Notes under the pieces: model-generated
Told to the model about the DNA's origin: nothing
Database searches by the model: none
What the model saw: the letters and a program-made list of their open reading frames with translations, nothing else
Part shown: positions 11,276 through 23,379 of the stretch, one piece after another
Layout of the letters: every line of letters begins with the position of its first letter
Position numbering within the stretch: position 1 is the first letter of the stretch
NCBI GenBank assembly: GCA_000711775.1
Contig: ARYC01017745.1
Location: 43,332-107,331, forward strand
Direction: 5' to 3'
From: Oxytricha trifallax
Taxonomy: Eukaryota > Ciliophora > Spirotrichea > Sporadotrichida > Oxytrichidae
Length of the DNA: 64,000 nucleotides
Position numbers and translations under genes: made by a program

Positions 11276-12313
11276 TCATTCATTCAAGTCTAAAACTTAT
11301 TAATAAACATTCATTCTCCCCTTCCTTGCACATATCTTAGTCTTATCTTTATTCACTCTCTTGCAACTACTTTGTATGAGATCTACTGTATCGATTGGTA
11401 AATCATGGATAAGATGATACAGCAGTAGCTTCTTGTAGTAAGTCTTGATTTAACTCCATTAAATTTCAATTAAATTATGGGCTATAATGAACGTTGTTTA
11501 CAGGAGTTATGTTTAACTCTTAATAAGCTTTCTTAGAACCCTTAATCTAATGAACTGAAAGGTTATCAACAAACAGGATTATCTCTTGGTTACTGGGAAC
11601 TCTATACACTACTCTCGCTTAAAAGAGCAGGGTGAATAACATAAATCTCTAGGCCTGAATCTTCACTTATACCAGCTGAAATTGCATGGGTTACTACCTT
11701 CACTTTTTAATCATAACCTTCTATATTATCATACTTCTTATACCAAGACTTATTAATAAAAGTGTTGAAGGTAAATACAGCTTCATCAGCGTGTATGAAC
11801 TTGATGTTGCTAGTTATAGCTCTCTGCATTTAATCTTATATAAAGTTTAAATTATTACTATAAAATGGCACTGTAAAATCAATTACTCTCTTCACTCTGT
11901 TGACAGTCTTGAAAGTAATGCCATTTCTTCTATAAATATTAGCTATAGTCTAAGGAGAGATACGCATGTCAGGAAACTTGCGATGAAACATGACAGCTCG
12001 TTAGTCAAGAGGAAAGTGAGCCCAATACTTTAAAGTCTTAGAGTCACAGAGGTAGTCAATATGGGTCTGAGTGAACTTTTATTTTCTTACTGGATGTTTT
12101 CAAGTACCAGAATTAAAATGCTAAACAGCTAACATGCAGTGATACCTAACAGTTGAGGCACTCTTGCGTAGGAGTCTTGCTATGGCTGTATAATTCAGCA
12201 CTGGTTTGACTTAGTCTATTATTAATACTTGTACCATACCTAAGCTTAAGCAGAAAATCTAAATATTACTCATCATAAATAGACCCTAAATTTCGCTAAT
12301 TTCTATTTCTCAT
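11276..12313 (-). pseudogene. TBE DD34E transposase, broken (copy 1)
   Basis: IS630/Tc1-type transposase reading MRNRN at the start, then a helix-turn-helix-like segment (IARLLRKSASTVRYHC) and the first catalytic Asp in IHADEAVF. One extra base in the N-terminal part (TTAATAATAGAC against TTAATATAGAC in copies 2 and 3) shifts the frame. A TGA follows at the position of codon 71. In the region just before the second catalytic Asp, bases are missing compared with copy 3, and GIEFYW is garbled (NGIEF region AATTTAATTGAAATT). The gene is therefore dead by several lesions. In living copies the product cuts and joins DNA at the telomere-like ends. Confidence 0.88.
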
Positions 12314-12426
12314 TTTGCAAATTGGCCTAATTTCTCTACTAACCCCAATAAGACAACCCCCCAACTATACCCTACAAATCAAAGCACTTATAAACCTCAC
12401 TAAGGGGTTTTGCGGTTTTAATTCCG

Positions 12427-15321
12427 TCACTTACGATTGATGCCTTCCTTGATTACCATTGTGTGCATCACATTATTTTTGCTAAGAATAGCTTTTTTTT
12501 CTTCTGTACCTCTTGTTTCTTTTCCTAAATTTGTTTTTTTGTCTCTTTGTGCTTCAAGTATTTTTCTATCGTTTTTCATCTTCCTCATGCTCTTGAGAAA
12601 TAATTGTTCTATAATTTTTCTAGTTCCAATTTCTTTAAGTTAGGTCACGTTACGTAGTATTCTATTTGGAATATCTCGAAGTGATGCTATTCTCTTCAGC
12701 TGTATCTCTATCTTATTTATTTCTTCCAGTTTGACATTACCGAGGGCTACTAATGGTGTGTATTTTAAATTATGAGTGAACTAATTTGGGCAACCATTAT
12801 TATATCGCAAATTGTTGATTTGTTGGTTTGGTAAGGTTTTAGTAAAAGTAAGTTTGTTATTTTAAATTCCATCCCAGGTATCTTTCAGTAATGCTCATGT
12901 GTCTTGTTTTATATTCATACCCAAGTATTTAACTGTTTCTATCTTCTTTATTCCTTTGTCTTCATTGGTATCTTTGAATTTCTTTGAGTCACTCATAAAT
13001 AACGTTTTTTCTGGCTTAGTTTTATATTGTGAGTCTTCTCAATTTCATTGAAGCATTCTAAAACTCTTTTCATTTGGTGCTTGTTTATTACATTTATGAG
13101 GATATCATTTGCGAATGCTAGTAATTTCCTTGATGTAATTGTGATTTAAATTATTTTTAGGAATAAATAGCATCTTGCAAGTATATATTTAAAAGCATGG
13201 GAGATAGTCGATTTCCTTTGCGACTACTTTTTTTTTCTGATTATATTTCTTCTCTCCTCATAAATATATATTTATTATCCTTCTATAATTCTTCAATTAG
13301 TCTTACTACTTTTTTATTTTACTGCGAATTGATTCTCTGTTGGAAGATCTTTTGTATTAAGTCTTTCAATACGGAGTCATAAGCTTTTTACAAGTCTATA
13401 AACAGATATGCTTCTCTACTCTTGCTTTTCCGTCTTGATATCTTAAAATGTTCAAAAAGTCTAATGAGAAATTAAGGTGAGTGCTTTTGTTTTCTTTAAA
13501 ACTATTCTGCTAGTTCCATGTCTCTAGCACTTAGCTTTTCTATTCTTGTATCTAGTTCACTATTACTTTTTCAATTATTTTACTAATATGTGAGTTTACT
13601 GCAATAGGTTGAGTGTTGTTTACTTCTGGATATTATTCACCTTCATTTTTTCCTAAAAAGACTAGTCTGCCCTAAATTAGGTATTTGGGGAACACCCGGC
13701 TATTTATCCATTCTTCAATTTTTAAGCTTGCTGCCTTTTTTAATTTTTGGCCTTCGCTAGTATTTTCCTATCTAATCTGTCCTGTCCTATTGCTTTGTTA
13801 AAGCCGCATTTCGATATGCTTTTTACGACATCTGCTTTATCGCAAAACTTGTGAGACAAGTATGTTAACCATCGGTGTGTCGCCTTGTTTTCCCATTACT
13901 TCTCTCTCATCTTAATTTCTATCATCATTGAAAAGATTCTTATAAAAGTCTGAAAACATTTTTCTAGTCAGTTCTCCAAGTTGCACTCTTTCGTCTCTAG
14001 TCGTCAGTTCCTTAATTTTTTGTGCTTATTTCTTGTTTTTTTGTTAGTCTTTTCTCCAAATAGAAAAAAATCTTTGAGGTAAATTATTCCGAATCAATAT
14101 TCCATGTCTCTAATTGTATCTTTCCACTGCTCCTTAGTTGTCTAAGTAGATGGTGTTGTTACTCAAAATGTTATTCTTAACAGCCCATTGAGTTGATTGT
14201 TTGGTACTAATTCTTTGTTTTTCAAGTCTATAATCAAAGCATTTTCTTACTGATTATTTTAAGTCTCCTTCATTTAGTTCCTTGCCTTTTTCTATGAAAG
14301 TCTTGCAACACTACTACCTTATGTCTTATATTCTAATAATCTTCTCTCTGCCCGTTATCTTCATATCGTTTACTTGAAATTTTACTTTTAGCTTTACCTA
14401 TAGTAACTTGCGATCTGTTAATTTAAGTTGATTTAGTTCCCATTCAATTGTCTCTACATTTGAGAAAATTTAGTTCAATTAGTTATCTTTTACATGAGTC
14501 TCCAAGCCTTCTGGTATTGATTCCCTTAGACCCTTCTTTCCTCAGTGATTTACTCTACTCTTTAATATGGAAGTTAAAATCTCTAATCACAATCAATTTC
14601 TTAATTATATATATATTACTCTGCTCTAAAGTTTTTTCACTTCATCATTTTAGTATGAAGGTATGTAAACTGTGATAATGTGTAGTGGGTAGCCAACTAC
14701 ATTTAAGATATTCCATGCCATGTTTTATCTTAAAGTTTTAAAAGTTTTCATTTGGTACTTCCAATTATTTAGAGTTAATATCCCTCCATTTCTTGCCAAC
14801 TACGTTTTAGTTATGTTTTGACTATTTTTCCAAAAGATTCTCTGTAATTTCGATTCTACGAGTGCTATGAAATCTAGGCTCTTGTACTCTATCTCTTTCA
14901 TTATTAAATTTTGCTTCAGTTTGGAGTTCTATCCTCTTACATTATGTAAACATATATTTAGCTCAATGTACTGCGCAGCTATTTGCCTTTTTTTATTGAT
15001 AACTTCTACTCTTCTTTTGCTCCGATGATTCTCTGCAAATTTTTCATTTCCTGTGATCCATTTTTCAGCATCTCTTTGTGGTTGAAAGAAGTAAAGCTGA
15101 AGATTGTGTTCAATTGTGATAGAAAAGTTGTTAAATTTTTATAGTTATTATTATTGATTATTTTCAATTTATGTTTTTTTAGAGTTGATTGGCTTGGGTT
15201 CGTTTTGAATATTCAAAATAATCTTGGTATCATTCTCTATGACTATTATTTAGATTTTTCCTCCTTTTTCATGTACACGGGTATTCTCAATCTCTCTACG
15301 ATTTCCTTTGGTTATTTTCAT
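12427..15321 (-). pseudogene. Non-LTR retrotransposon (LINE) ORF2: APE endonuclease + reverse transcriptase, decayed
   Basis: Reading minus from ATG 15321 in the ciliate code gives MKITKGNRREIEN, then near 14900 LNICLHNVRG and LDFIALVESKLQ, typical of the N-terminal APE endonuclease of LINEs. The RT fingers follow: GFNKAIGQDRLDRKIL (about 13800) and PIAVNSHISKIIEKVI (about 13590). The palm motifs are LFIDLQKAYDSVLKDL (about 13400) and LLAFANDILI (about 13110), where the family has FADD; the first Asp is Asn here. The thumb reads KKIETVKYLGMNI (about 12950). A Lys-rich tail ends at TGA 12427. Several frameshifts and TGA codons break it. It used target-primed reverse transcription when alive. 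TBE copy 1 is inserted just beyond its stop. The matching ORF1-like frame lies upstream on the same strand at 16720-17977. Confidence 0.88.
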
Positions 15322-16719
15322 TCTTGTCCCCGCTATGATCTCCCACACTTAAAATTATTTAATTTTAATCTTTAAATTTATCTATATATACTATAAAAAA
15401 AACTGTAAGAGTATTAATCTTTGTAGAGTAGAACAATACTGATTATAAATAAAGCCCAGCACTTTTACTTTGCTATCAAACTTAAAAAGCCATCCTATTC
15501 TATATAACTAAGTAAAACTAATTAATAGTCTAGAGCAAAGATAAATATAAAAAAAACAAAAGAAGGTAAAATAACTCACTAGATATACCGTTATAGTTTT
15601 ACTCTAAATTAAAAAAATATATAAAAATTAGTATTTTTGACTTGAAAGTTATTGTCATTTGCACAATATAAGAGAGAACTAATTTGATATAAATGGTAAT
15701 TATTAAATTATTAAATGGTTAATTCTAACATAATTTCTATTTTTTCATTTTGGTTTAAATAAAAAAAAGAGGAATACATCTATACTTTACCATTTAACAA
15801 GTACAATTCCATCCCAATTGTGAAGCTGATACTGGCTTCTAAAAGATCAAAGTATAGACGACTATTCTTTTGCATTTGAAGTACATTTATATAATTAATT
15901 GAAATATAGATGAGCTTTAAATCCTAGAAAGCCTGCATGATAAGTTGGCTTAGATTTAATTTTCTGTCAAATTTTAAAGGCCTGTATAACTATCAAAGAG
16001 CAGATGCTTCAAATATATATATAAATACCATTCCAATATGATAACAATCCTATCAGTGATTATTCTGGCACAGCTAAGCAAACTGTAAATAACAACTTTG
16101 AAAACTTAAATTGATATCCTGGAAGATATGCGGGCAAAGAATGGAAATAACTTTAATCAGGGACAACGTAACAATTAGGGATACTGTTTATTAAAGGTGC
16201 GAAGATTAGGGAAATATTTATAAGTTTAGCATCAATTAAATATATTTTTAATAGTAAAGTCTAATCTAATATATTGAAAATCTTAATGTTAAGTCTAAGT
16301 CACTTTATATAAAGTACACAATTAAAGATAGAAAATAGCATTAATTATTCTGAATGTAATCACCCTGAAATATGATTAATTTTATTGTAAATCCTACTAT
16401 AAATTCTAAATTATTTGAGAAATCTGGACAAAATAAATCCTAATTATGTAGGAAATTGCTTAATTCAATCAGTTTTCAATCATACTTATTCATATTTTTT
16501 AATTTTATTGTCTGTAATTTAGCTATGAAAAATTATGATTTAATTGGTATAAAATTTGAATAAGATATTTGTATTTGACCTTTTATAATTGACAGTTAAA
16601 TCACAAATATATAAATAATAATAATAATTAACTCACACACCTAGTTCTTAATGGACCTAAGACTATAATATGTTAAAGATTAATTCTTTGGTGTCTCCAA
16701 TGTAAGGAGGTTTTTGTCC
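15322..16719. other. AT-rich DNA between the two retrotransposon frames
   Basis: About 1.4 kb, mostly AT-rich and noncoding. If the ORF1-like frame and ORF2 belong to one retrotransposon, this is either its inter-ORF region or later inserted DNA. I see no inverted ends or duplication marking an insertion. Confidence 0.35.
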
Positions 16720-17977
16720 TCAATTTCTTCTTCTTTTCTTTAGTTTTTTGTTTCTTTTTCCATTTTTCTTTCTGTTATCAATGTATTTCTTCCCTGGTTT
16801 CTATATGATGATTTATTACTCTAACATTTTCGTCTTGGAGAGTCTCATCATTTGGGCCTCATATATTTAAAATTAGAATAAGCTTAGTTATAAATAACTT
16901 TTCAAGGTTGTTGTCACTAACTGAACTTCGTCTTTCTTTATGAATCCCACCCACTTACTTGGTGTGAATTTTGAATTGGAAAGTAACTGAAGTAAAAGTT
17001 TAATTCTTAATCTTTGCCAATTTGTTGGATGGAACTGGAGATTTTTGATTGTTTTTGAAGATTATGGATAATAGTAGTTGCTTGACATCTCTAAAACCTA
17101 CGTCATTGGTATGAAATTTTTCCACTTTTCATTTGTGTATACGAAGTTTATGGAGAGAGGTTAGGAAGGTGTTTACGTCAATGTTTGAGTTAGAATTGAG
17201 TGCTTAGTTTATCTATTGCCCTATTTATGCTGATTAGATTTTAAGTACTAGATTTGCATTCTCTGTTCTCGAACTTTTGCTACCATAGTTAAAGGGGAAT
17301 ATTTTTGCATGCTCATCTAATTTTGGAGTAGTTTTCCATAGTGTTGGAATTGCTGCCAGCATCTCCCATAAGGAAGTCTTGTCACTTACGTTTTTGTATG
17401 TTTGGTTATTTAATAATTAATTTTTTGTTTTGGCTCGTCCTCTCGCTAGTAAGCGAGAGGGGAGGCTCAGGGCCCCTTAGGGTCCGGATCGAGTAGTGTA
17501 GTAGAATAGGTGTCCGGCTGGATCCGGCTTGGCACCCCCAGACTCCTGAGTCTAGTCGCTAGAGCGACCTCTCACTCTTAGTCACTAGACTTACTGCTTC
17601 AGTATGCAACATGGGGAGTGCACCCAAACACTCACGGCCAGCGTGCAGCGTCACCACGAGCAGGTGGGGAGGAACGACGCCAATAATTAATTTATTTTTT
17701 AATTTTAGGACAATCTTTAATCTCTTCCTATTTAGTAGATGAGATTTTTCCTAGTCATCCTTTTGATTTACCGACCAGATCTGGTCGAAAAGTTTCACTT
17801 TGGGGAATTTGGAAGCTTTATAGTTTTCTTCCCAGTCTAAATTTACTAAATTTCTACGTCATCAGTGATGTCTGGAGTTTGGAACAACCCTGAGAATGAG
17901 CTGTCGCTTGAGCAGACGAAGTAATATTAGAATCTTCTTTCCTTTTGTTTTGCTTTTAGGTAATCAGAGTCAGTCAT
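16720..17977 (-). pseudogene. ORF1-like gene of the same retrotransposon, interrupted by a GC-rich insertion
   Basis: The minus strand is coding-like from MTDSDYLKAKQKE (ATG at 17977; the frame is also open a little upstream with NLSDLAAN) to TGA 16720. Left of the insertion the frame reads DKTSLWEMLAAIPTLWK and KLDEHAKIFPFNYGSKS, then one TGA near 17133, then VGFIKKDEVQLVTTTLKSYL and a Lys/Arg-rich tail (NRKKNGKRNKKLKKRRRN). A basic C-terminus and a position upstream of the RT gene on the same strand fit a LINE ORF1 nucleic-acid-binding protein, but no zinc knuckle or RRM is visible. The reading frame is broken by frameshifts and by the 258-bp insertion at 17424-17681. It could instead be an unrelated gene. 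Confidence 0.5.
17424..17681 (-). mobile_element. 258-bp GC-rich, A-tailed insertion with 12-bp target duplication (SINE-like)
   Basis: A sharp GC-rich island in very AT-rich DNA. It is flanked by AATAATTAATTT at 17412-17423 and 17682-17693, which looks like a target-site duplication. On the minus strand it starts GGCGTCGTTCC and ends GAGGACGAGCC followed by an A-rich tail (AAAACAAA), as in retroposons. It contains hairpins, for example CTCTCGC-TAGTAA-GCGAGAG and GGGCCCC-TTA-GGGTCC. I could not find convincing tRNA A and B boxes, nor similarity by eye to 5S or SRP RNA. It lies inside the ORF1-like gene, on the same strand. A mobile structured RNA copied by a LINE is the best guess. Confidence 0.65.
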
Positions 17978-18743
17978 ATTGGCTGCTAAGTCACTCAAGT
18001 TAGTTGGTAAAAGAGGTATGGATGTCTATTAAATAGATAAATAGAATCGTATGTAGGGTGGGGGAATTGAGTGTTTAGGGATTTCTACCAATTTGATTTG
18101 AAACGCTTGAACTGTTGTGGTTCACTATATCGTTGGTTGATTGGGTGGCTCTTTTAATATGTTTGATATTGATTTTGACTGACTATAATAGTTAGTAGCA
18201 GAGTTCCAATAAATTTCTAGAAATTTCATCTGTAGGTGGTATCTTAGTGCTTATCAAGGAGAATTGGTATCTTAGTTTGGAGTACCACTATTCCGTTTTG
18301 AATGATCACACTAATGATAAACAGTAGTTTAACCACTGTGATCTATCCCCATTTATCTTTGTCTGTTATGAGGATGTATATTTGTTGGGTGATCTTGGTG
18401 TAGTCGTGTATTCTTGCACTCTTTCTGATATATTCTTTTTATTGCATATTGAGATTGGGCATTTCACTCTCTTTTATATTTAATATAATTTATTAAATCA
18501 ATATAATCTTCATTTTATTTTAATTATAGACTCTTAGAATATCTTAACTAATAAAATTGAATATTAAATAATTCTAATTCTTTATTTTGATTAATAGCTT
18601 CCTTAAAATAATTGTAAATTTAGTAGTACTTGCTTATATTATTTATTAAATAATTATTTTTCTTGTTTTTAATTCATAGCTGCTTATATAATTTTTATGT
18701 GTGACCTTATTTCCCAGATAGTCTCAGATTAATCTGCTCTGAT
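17978..18743. other. Coding-like but unassigned stretch upstream of the ORF1-like gene
   Basis: The minus strand keeps coding character to about 18480 (for example SHPINQRYSEPQQFKRFKSNW near 18130) with frame changes and TGA codons. It may be the N-terminal part or 5' leader of the ORF1-like gene. From 18480 to 18740 the DNA is AT-rich and empty. Confidence 0.3.
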
Positions 18744-18908
18744 TCAATTAACTAAGATATATCTCAGTGGCTACATAGTCAATGTCTATAGTGGATGTCT
18801 ATCATTACTACCACACATAGGCCTAATTCCATTGGTAAAAGCATCTTTGAGTTGATGCAAAGCATGATTTTCACACTTATTGTCACAGTCTTTTAGAATT
18901 TTACATCC
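18744..18908 (-). pseudogene. Cys-containing coding-like fragment, unknown
   Basis: A 54-codon open stretch ending at TGA 18744 reads GCKILKDCDNKCENHALHQL and then DAFTNGIRPMCGSNDRHPLQ, with TAG read as Gln twice. It is richer in GC than its flanks and has a non-random look, with four Cys. It may be one macronuclear-destined segment (MDS) of a larger gene or a relic. No ATG or complete domain. Function unknown. Confidence 0.3.
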
Positions 18909-19922
18909 TCAGGAGAGTGAATATTAGCATCGCAATGTCATTTCAGTTGGCTTGCTGTGTCTTTGAGGTTTTATCAGGGGCTAGTTTAGTTTTAAATGCA
19001 GTTTTTGCCATATATTAACCTTAATTTACATTTATCTTGACATTATTAAAATAAATATATAAATATAATAATAATAGAATATTATTTCAAATTTTGCTAC
19101 TTTACATCCACAATTGTATTATGAGGGCATCAAACAGTTTATTGACTGTGCTTTAATTGTGAATTAAATAAAACTGATTGGTTATGGTTTTATAGATAGC
19201 TGGCTTTTCATTATATAAAAGATTTATTGAGGTTTCTGGCATTTTAATTCGCTAATATTTACTCAGGAATTAAATGTGTAAGAATATAATTGAACCTGAT
19301 GTAAAATTCTATTAATTTGTTGTTTTAATTAAATGTTATATGAGATTATCAGTGATAATATTTATTATTTATAATAATTATGTTAATTATCTAGGGAATT
19401 ATTATAATTTAAAACAAAGGATGAGTCTTCATCTATGATTATTCAAAAGTTAATAAATCTCAAAAATTTGAATAACTATCTCCTATGCAATTCAGACGGA
19501 TTTAGATAGGTCGATTGCAATCGGTGAGTTGTTCTAATATTAATGCTGTTTATTATCAGGTAGTAACTTAAGGGAATAGTTATACTTTCATATAAATAAG
19601 ATATTTACCCCATTATTGCAATATAGATATTTATAATTAATATATATAGTGTAAGAACTAACTATCAATTAAAATACCAGTCTGATAAACCTGCAGGATT
19701 AGATAATAAAATATTAAAAATAAGCTGACAAACATCTATTTTTATTTAATTAATTACTGCTGTTTGAAAAAGAAGAGTTTTATGACTACAACCTGAATTA
19801 ATTGCTAATAATATTATATAGTTAGTGATACTAATACGCCAAGTTAATTAGTTCAAAGCATTCCTCTATATTTACCAGTGAATTATGTAATTTGACTCTT
19901 TAATGCGGCAGAAATTGAGATA
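18909..19922. other. AT-rich DNA, no gene seen
   Basis: Mostly AT-rich. The segment up to about 19010 is a little richer in GC and could extend the coding-like fragment on the minus strand. Nothing else is recognisable. Confidence 0.35.
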
Positions 19923-20760
19923 ATCTAGCCAAGTTTAGAATCCACTGATGAAACGTTTATAAATGGTGAAGAGGAAGACTTGGATGTGGCAGATGCTGAC
20001 ACAGTGAATGTAAACATCGTTGACATTATGTCCAGTGGAACACCCATTCAAGTGGTTTAACATAATTAACTTATTACATTTATATATATATTAATATATA
20101 TTATAACTATATTTGTACAAATTGATGCGCATGAAAATGCCTGTTTTAACAGATATGGATATCATCGAGAAAAGGAATCACCAGGTCCTTGCTGATTTAA
20201 ATGATTATAAACGAGTTATATTTAAATTGAAAGATGGAACTCAACAAGTAGCTCAAAGTCAGTCTGTTCATCTGATAGAAGTAGTAATCTTGAGTCAACA
20301 TAACTTAACTATATCCTTTTGTTCAGTTTAACAGATAGATTTGTTTATTAACTTATTAATTTTATAATAATATAATAATTATAATTAAGTCTGATGTATG
20401 TTTAATTGCTGAATAATTCAGGGAAATGATTGGAGATTGGTCAAGCCACTTTCTTGAATTCAGTCTATTCTCACCTCAACTTGACCTGACTAATTTCATG
20501 AGGCCTAAGTGCCACTCAAATCAATGGCACCTAGGAAGTTGCCAACTGCACACACATTTCGATATTGATTAAACAAAGCATCCTTGAACGCATATGAGGA
20601 GGAGGATTAGTCTGCAAGTGCAGGTAGTAATGCACCTGCTTGAGTTGATTGTGGGCAGAGTGTGATTGTTGCTGTTGAGGCTTTAGTTGTGTGAATGACA
20701 ATCTTCAAATCTATCTCAACAAAACAAACACTTCTACTTCTACAAATAATTAGTTAAAAA
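19923..20760 (+). other. Series of coding-like patches separated by AT-rich spacers (possible MDS/IES mosaic)
   Basis: Patch 1 (19923-20060) reads SLESTDETFINGEEEDLDVAD and then VNIVDIMSSGTPIQVV. A very AT-rich spacer of about 60 bp follows. Patch 2 (about 20122-20290) reads MPVLTDMDIIEKRNHQVLAD and then YKRVIFKLKDGTQQVAQSQS. After another AT-rich gap, 20420-20760 is GC-richer, with AYEEEDQSASAGSNAPA in one frame but with TGAs. The alternation of codon-like and near-pure AT blocks is what an unrearranged ciliate gene looks like. I could not identify pointer repeats with certainty, and the protein is not recognised. Confidence 0.35.
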
Positions 20761-22409
20761 TATATAATTATATATAATTATACAAATAATATTAGGAGTT
20801 GAATGTATTCGGATAGTAGAAACAGCTAGAAATGCAAAGAAATGCTTTGCTTGGAAAGTAAGCGAATATTTCACTGGCAGTTTCATAGAAAGTAATTGAC
20901 ATTTTAACATTCACTTTGACAATAAAAGTGTAGTGGAGACATATCTGAGTTTATTGTTTATAAAAGTGGATTATCGATATTTGATATTTACTTCTACTAA
21001 CTAATTTTAATTTATATATATAAAAATATTATTAAAATAAATTATAATTGTTTAATTGCTACTATTTACAATGCAATTTGTTGAAATAGATCGCTCAACC
21101 TCCACTTGATGATATATTGCCTTTAATTTACTTAGCAATATTAATGAATGGTCAATTTCTTTATAATTTTATAAATCTACAGTATACTTAATAATGCCTA
21201 CTATTCATGATCAATTTACTTAATTTTAGGTATGCTGTTGAGTATTTATAGAAACAATAGGCATATTTATTTGCAAGATTTTGATGCGTTAATATGATTT
21301 ATTTACATATTTATTGATAAATATACTTAATTATCCTCAATAACCAAAGTTTACGATATACTTTTAAGTGCTTCAATTCATATCAACTCTTACTCTATTA
21401 CTATTTAATGAAAACAATATCTCCAGTTTATTAAAAATCTTATGTGAGTATTTGTGTTGATGTGGGAATAATTTAAATTTATGATATATATTGATTTATG
21501 GATTATTTGCAAACTACTATATTTAGCGATTCAATATTAAAATCAATTATAAATTATAGCAATAATTTATCAGAAGATAGATGTTTAATTTTAAAAGTCA
21601 ATAAAATGTACAATATTACTCTTAAATGTGTTCTAATTAATGATTTAATGATTTGAAAAAAGCATAGAACCTATTTTAATTATAAAAACATACTAAGTAT
21701 AATACAATTTCAACAATACTTACATTAAAATTATAATTAAAATTAAGTTTCAGTTTAATTTTAATGAGAATCTTAAAAAAGTAAAACTTCAATTGGAAAA
21801 TGAATGAGCAGGGTTTTATATAGGAATAATAATTTGGTTAAAATATTTATTTTTACTTCATTTATTGTATCTTTATATCTCACTTCTTTATGTCTATTGA
21901 AAATATATATTTACATTTATTCCTGATTGACTTCTTAACAAATATCGTTTTATAACTGAAGTGCTTAAGTTTATATTAATATTTAATTTATCAAAATTTT
22001 TCAAGGATTGTCTCCACTCTTGACTATGGTAGATTAAATTAAAAAGCTATCTTATATTTTTCTGTTTAATATCAACTTAAAGTATATATGATAAATTTAG
22101 TCATTTAGTGAATAAAATTTATCTAAAATTACTTTGTTTATTTTGCATGTCTAACATTTTTAATTCATAGTTTTATGCATTAGATTACACTAAGGGAATA
22201 AATATGAAGTAAAGCCTTTAAAAATGGCTTTAAAATTGTTAAGTTCTCAATTTAAACATTAAATGATACTTTCAAAATACCAATAATAGAAAGCATTTAT
22301 TGTTTATTTAAAATGATATTTATGAAATCTTATGTATAACTTAGTTGGTTATATTTTACATTATTAAATACCAAATTAAACATAACTTAGGAAAAGTTTA
22401 ATTTTTATA
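20761..22409. other. AT-rich DNA, no gene seen
   Basis: Long AT-rich stretch. A small GC-richer patch at 20810-20990 may belong to the preceding mosaic. No repeats, inverted ends or coding frames stand out in the rest. Confidence 0.4.
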
Positions 22410-22640
22410 TCAATTCTTTAATTGAAAGTTGAAGAAAATGACTAGGAAAGTGGTGGACCAAATAGGCTGACCTTGATAAAACAAATTCAGACTTTTGACT
22501 TGAACTATCTTATGTCCGAAGAGTACTCCCACCATTTGAACTCTTTGTTCATAAACAGTCAGTAGCGGTCCCTTTAGCTCTTCACCTAGTCGCAGAGACA
22601 ACAAGATCCGTCGCCCAGAACTTCATTCAAGTTAAAGAAT
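22410..22640 (-). other. Coding-like patch, unknown
   Basis: GC content rises sharply here. The minus strand is open and reads LLSLRLGEELKGPLLTVYEQ followed by RVQMVGVLFGHKIVQVKSLN. A second minus-strand frame just upstream (22650-22745) reads MNKYSGLLVFEMARFLHRVV. The two are not in one frame. It may be a gene fragment or MDS. No family recognised. Confidence 0.25.
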
Positions 22641-23297
22641 TCTACATAATAAACAAGAATTGCAACAACTAAGCTTTAAAATCTACTACTCTATGTAAGA
22701 ATCTAGCCATTTCAAACACTAAAAGTCCACTATATTTGTTCATTTTGACAATGTTTTCTTCAACTAATGCGATTACACTGACCGAAGACCATCAGTCATA
22801 ACAATACTCTCTAATAAGATTTATGATAATTCAGTGATATCATCTTTGCAAGAATGTCTGCTACACATGCTTAAAACAAAACGATTCATCATATATTTTC
22901 TGCATACTACAAAAACTCCAAATTTTCTAGACAACTACCTTAAGTACTACCTACTACTAGATTTCTGCCTATCTTATAGTAGAGATCACTCTATAGAAAT
23001 TAAGGGAATAAACATTAGTTTTCTAAAGTAACTCATCACTTAAAAATTATATGAATTCATACTTAGTGCCTAAAAACTTAATAATAGAATCCCTCAAAAC
23101 TCTATAATTATATTTAGTAAAAGTGGATCCAATTTAGTATTAAGTAATCATCCAAGTGGCAATATAAATAATAAGCATATATAATATATTCCATGAACAA
23201 AAAAGCAAGACTAAATGATACCATGAGGATCAACAAAAAATCACTAAGTCTCCACAATAAATAAAAATTAAAAGAAACTTATTTACAAAAATCTTAA

Positions 23298-23379
23298 GTC
23301 GGCAATAAGGCCGACATTTATTTTATAGAACCCAAAAACCCCTTAATCCCAGACCCCTTAATCCCAAACCCCTTAGATA
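23298..23379. repeat. Small perfect hairpin followed by telomere-like C-rich repeats
   Basis: GTCGGC-AATAAG-GCCGAC forms a 6-bp perfect hairpin at 23298-23315. Fifteen bases later, 23331-23379 holds three ACCCCTTA units spaced by TCCCAGA/TCCCAAA, preceded by CCCAAAAA. This resembles the junction of a TBE terminus (CCCCAAAACCCC followed by TTAG) but is scrambled. It could be a degenerate TBE end or an internal telomere-like tract. Confidence 0.4.

Larger units (their letters stand above)
8380..12420 (-). mobile_element. TBE transposon copy 1, full length (4041 bp)
   Basis: The left end is CAAAACCCCAAAACCCC followed by TTAGTGAGGTTTATAAG. The right end is its reverse complement, with two point changes in the telomeric 17-mer, including the terminal base. 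The inverted repeats extend about 80 bp. ATT flanks both ends (8377-8379 and 12421-12423), as expected for the 3-bp ANT target of TBE elements. Inside are the three usual genes: 57-kDa type (minus, 8519-9968), 22-kDa type (plus, 10534-11269) and transposase (minus, 11276-12313). Relative to copies 2 and 3 the element is inverted. It sits four bases past the stop codon of the retrotransposon frame at 12427-15321. Confidence 0.95.

Noticed and set aside
17432-17681. Ribosomal or 5S RNA gene in the GC-rich island
   Set aside because: No conserved rRNA or 5S motifs are seen. The target duplication and A-tail favour a mobile insertion. An HDV-like ribozyme fold was tried, but only one stem and a hairpin fit.
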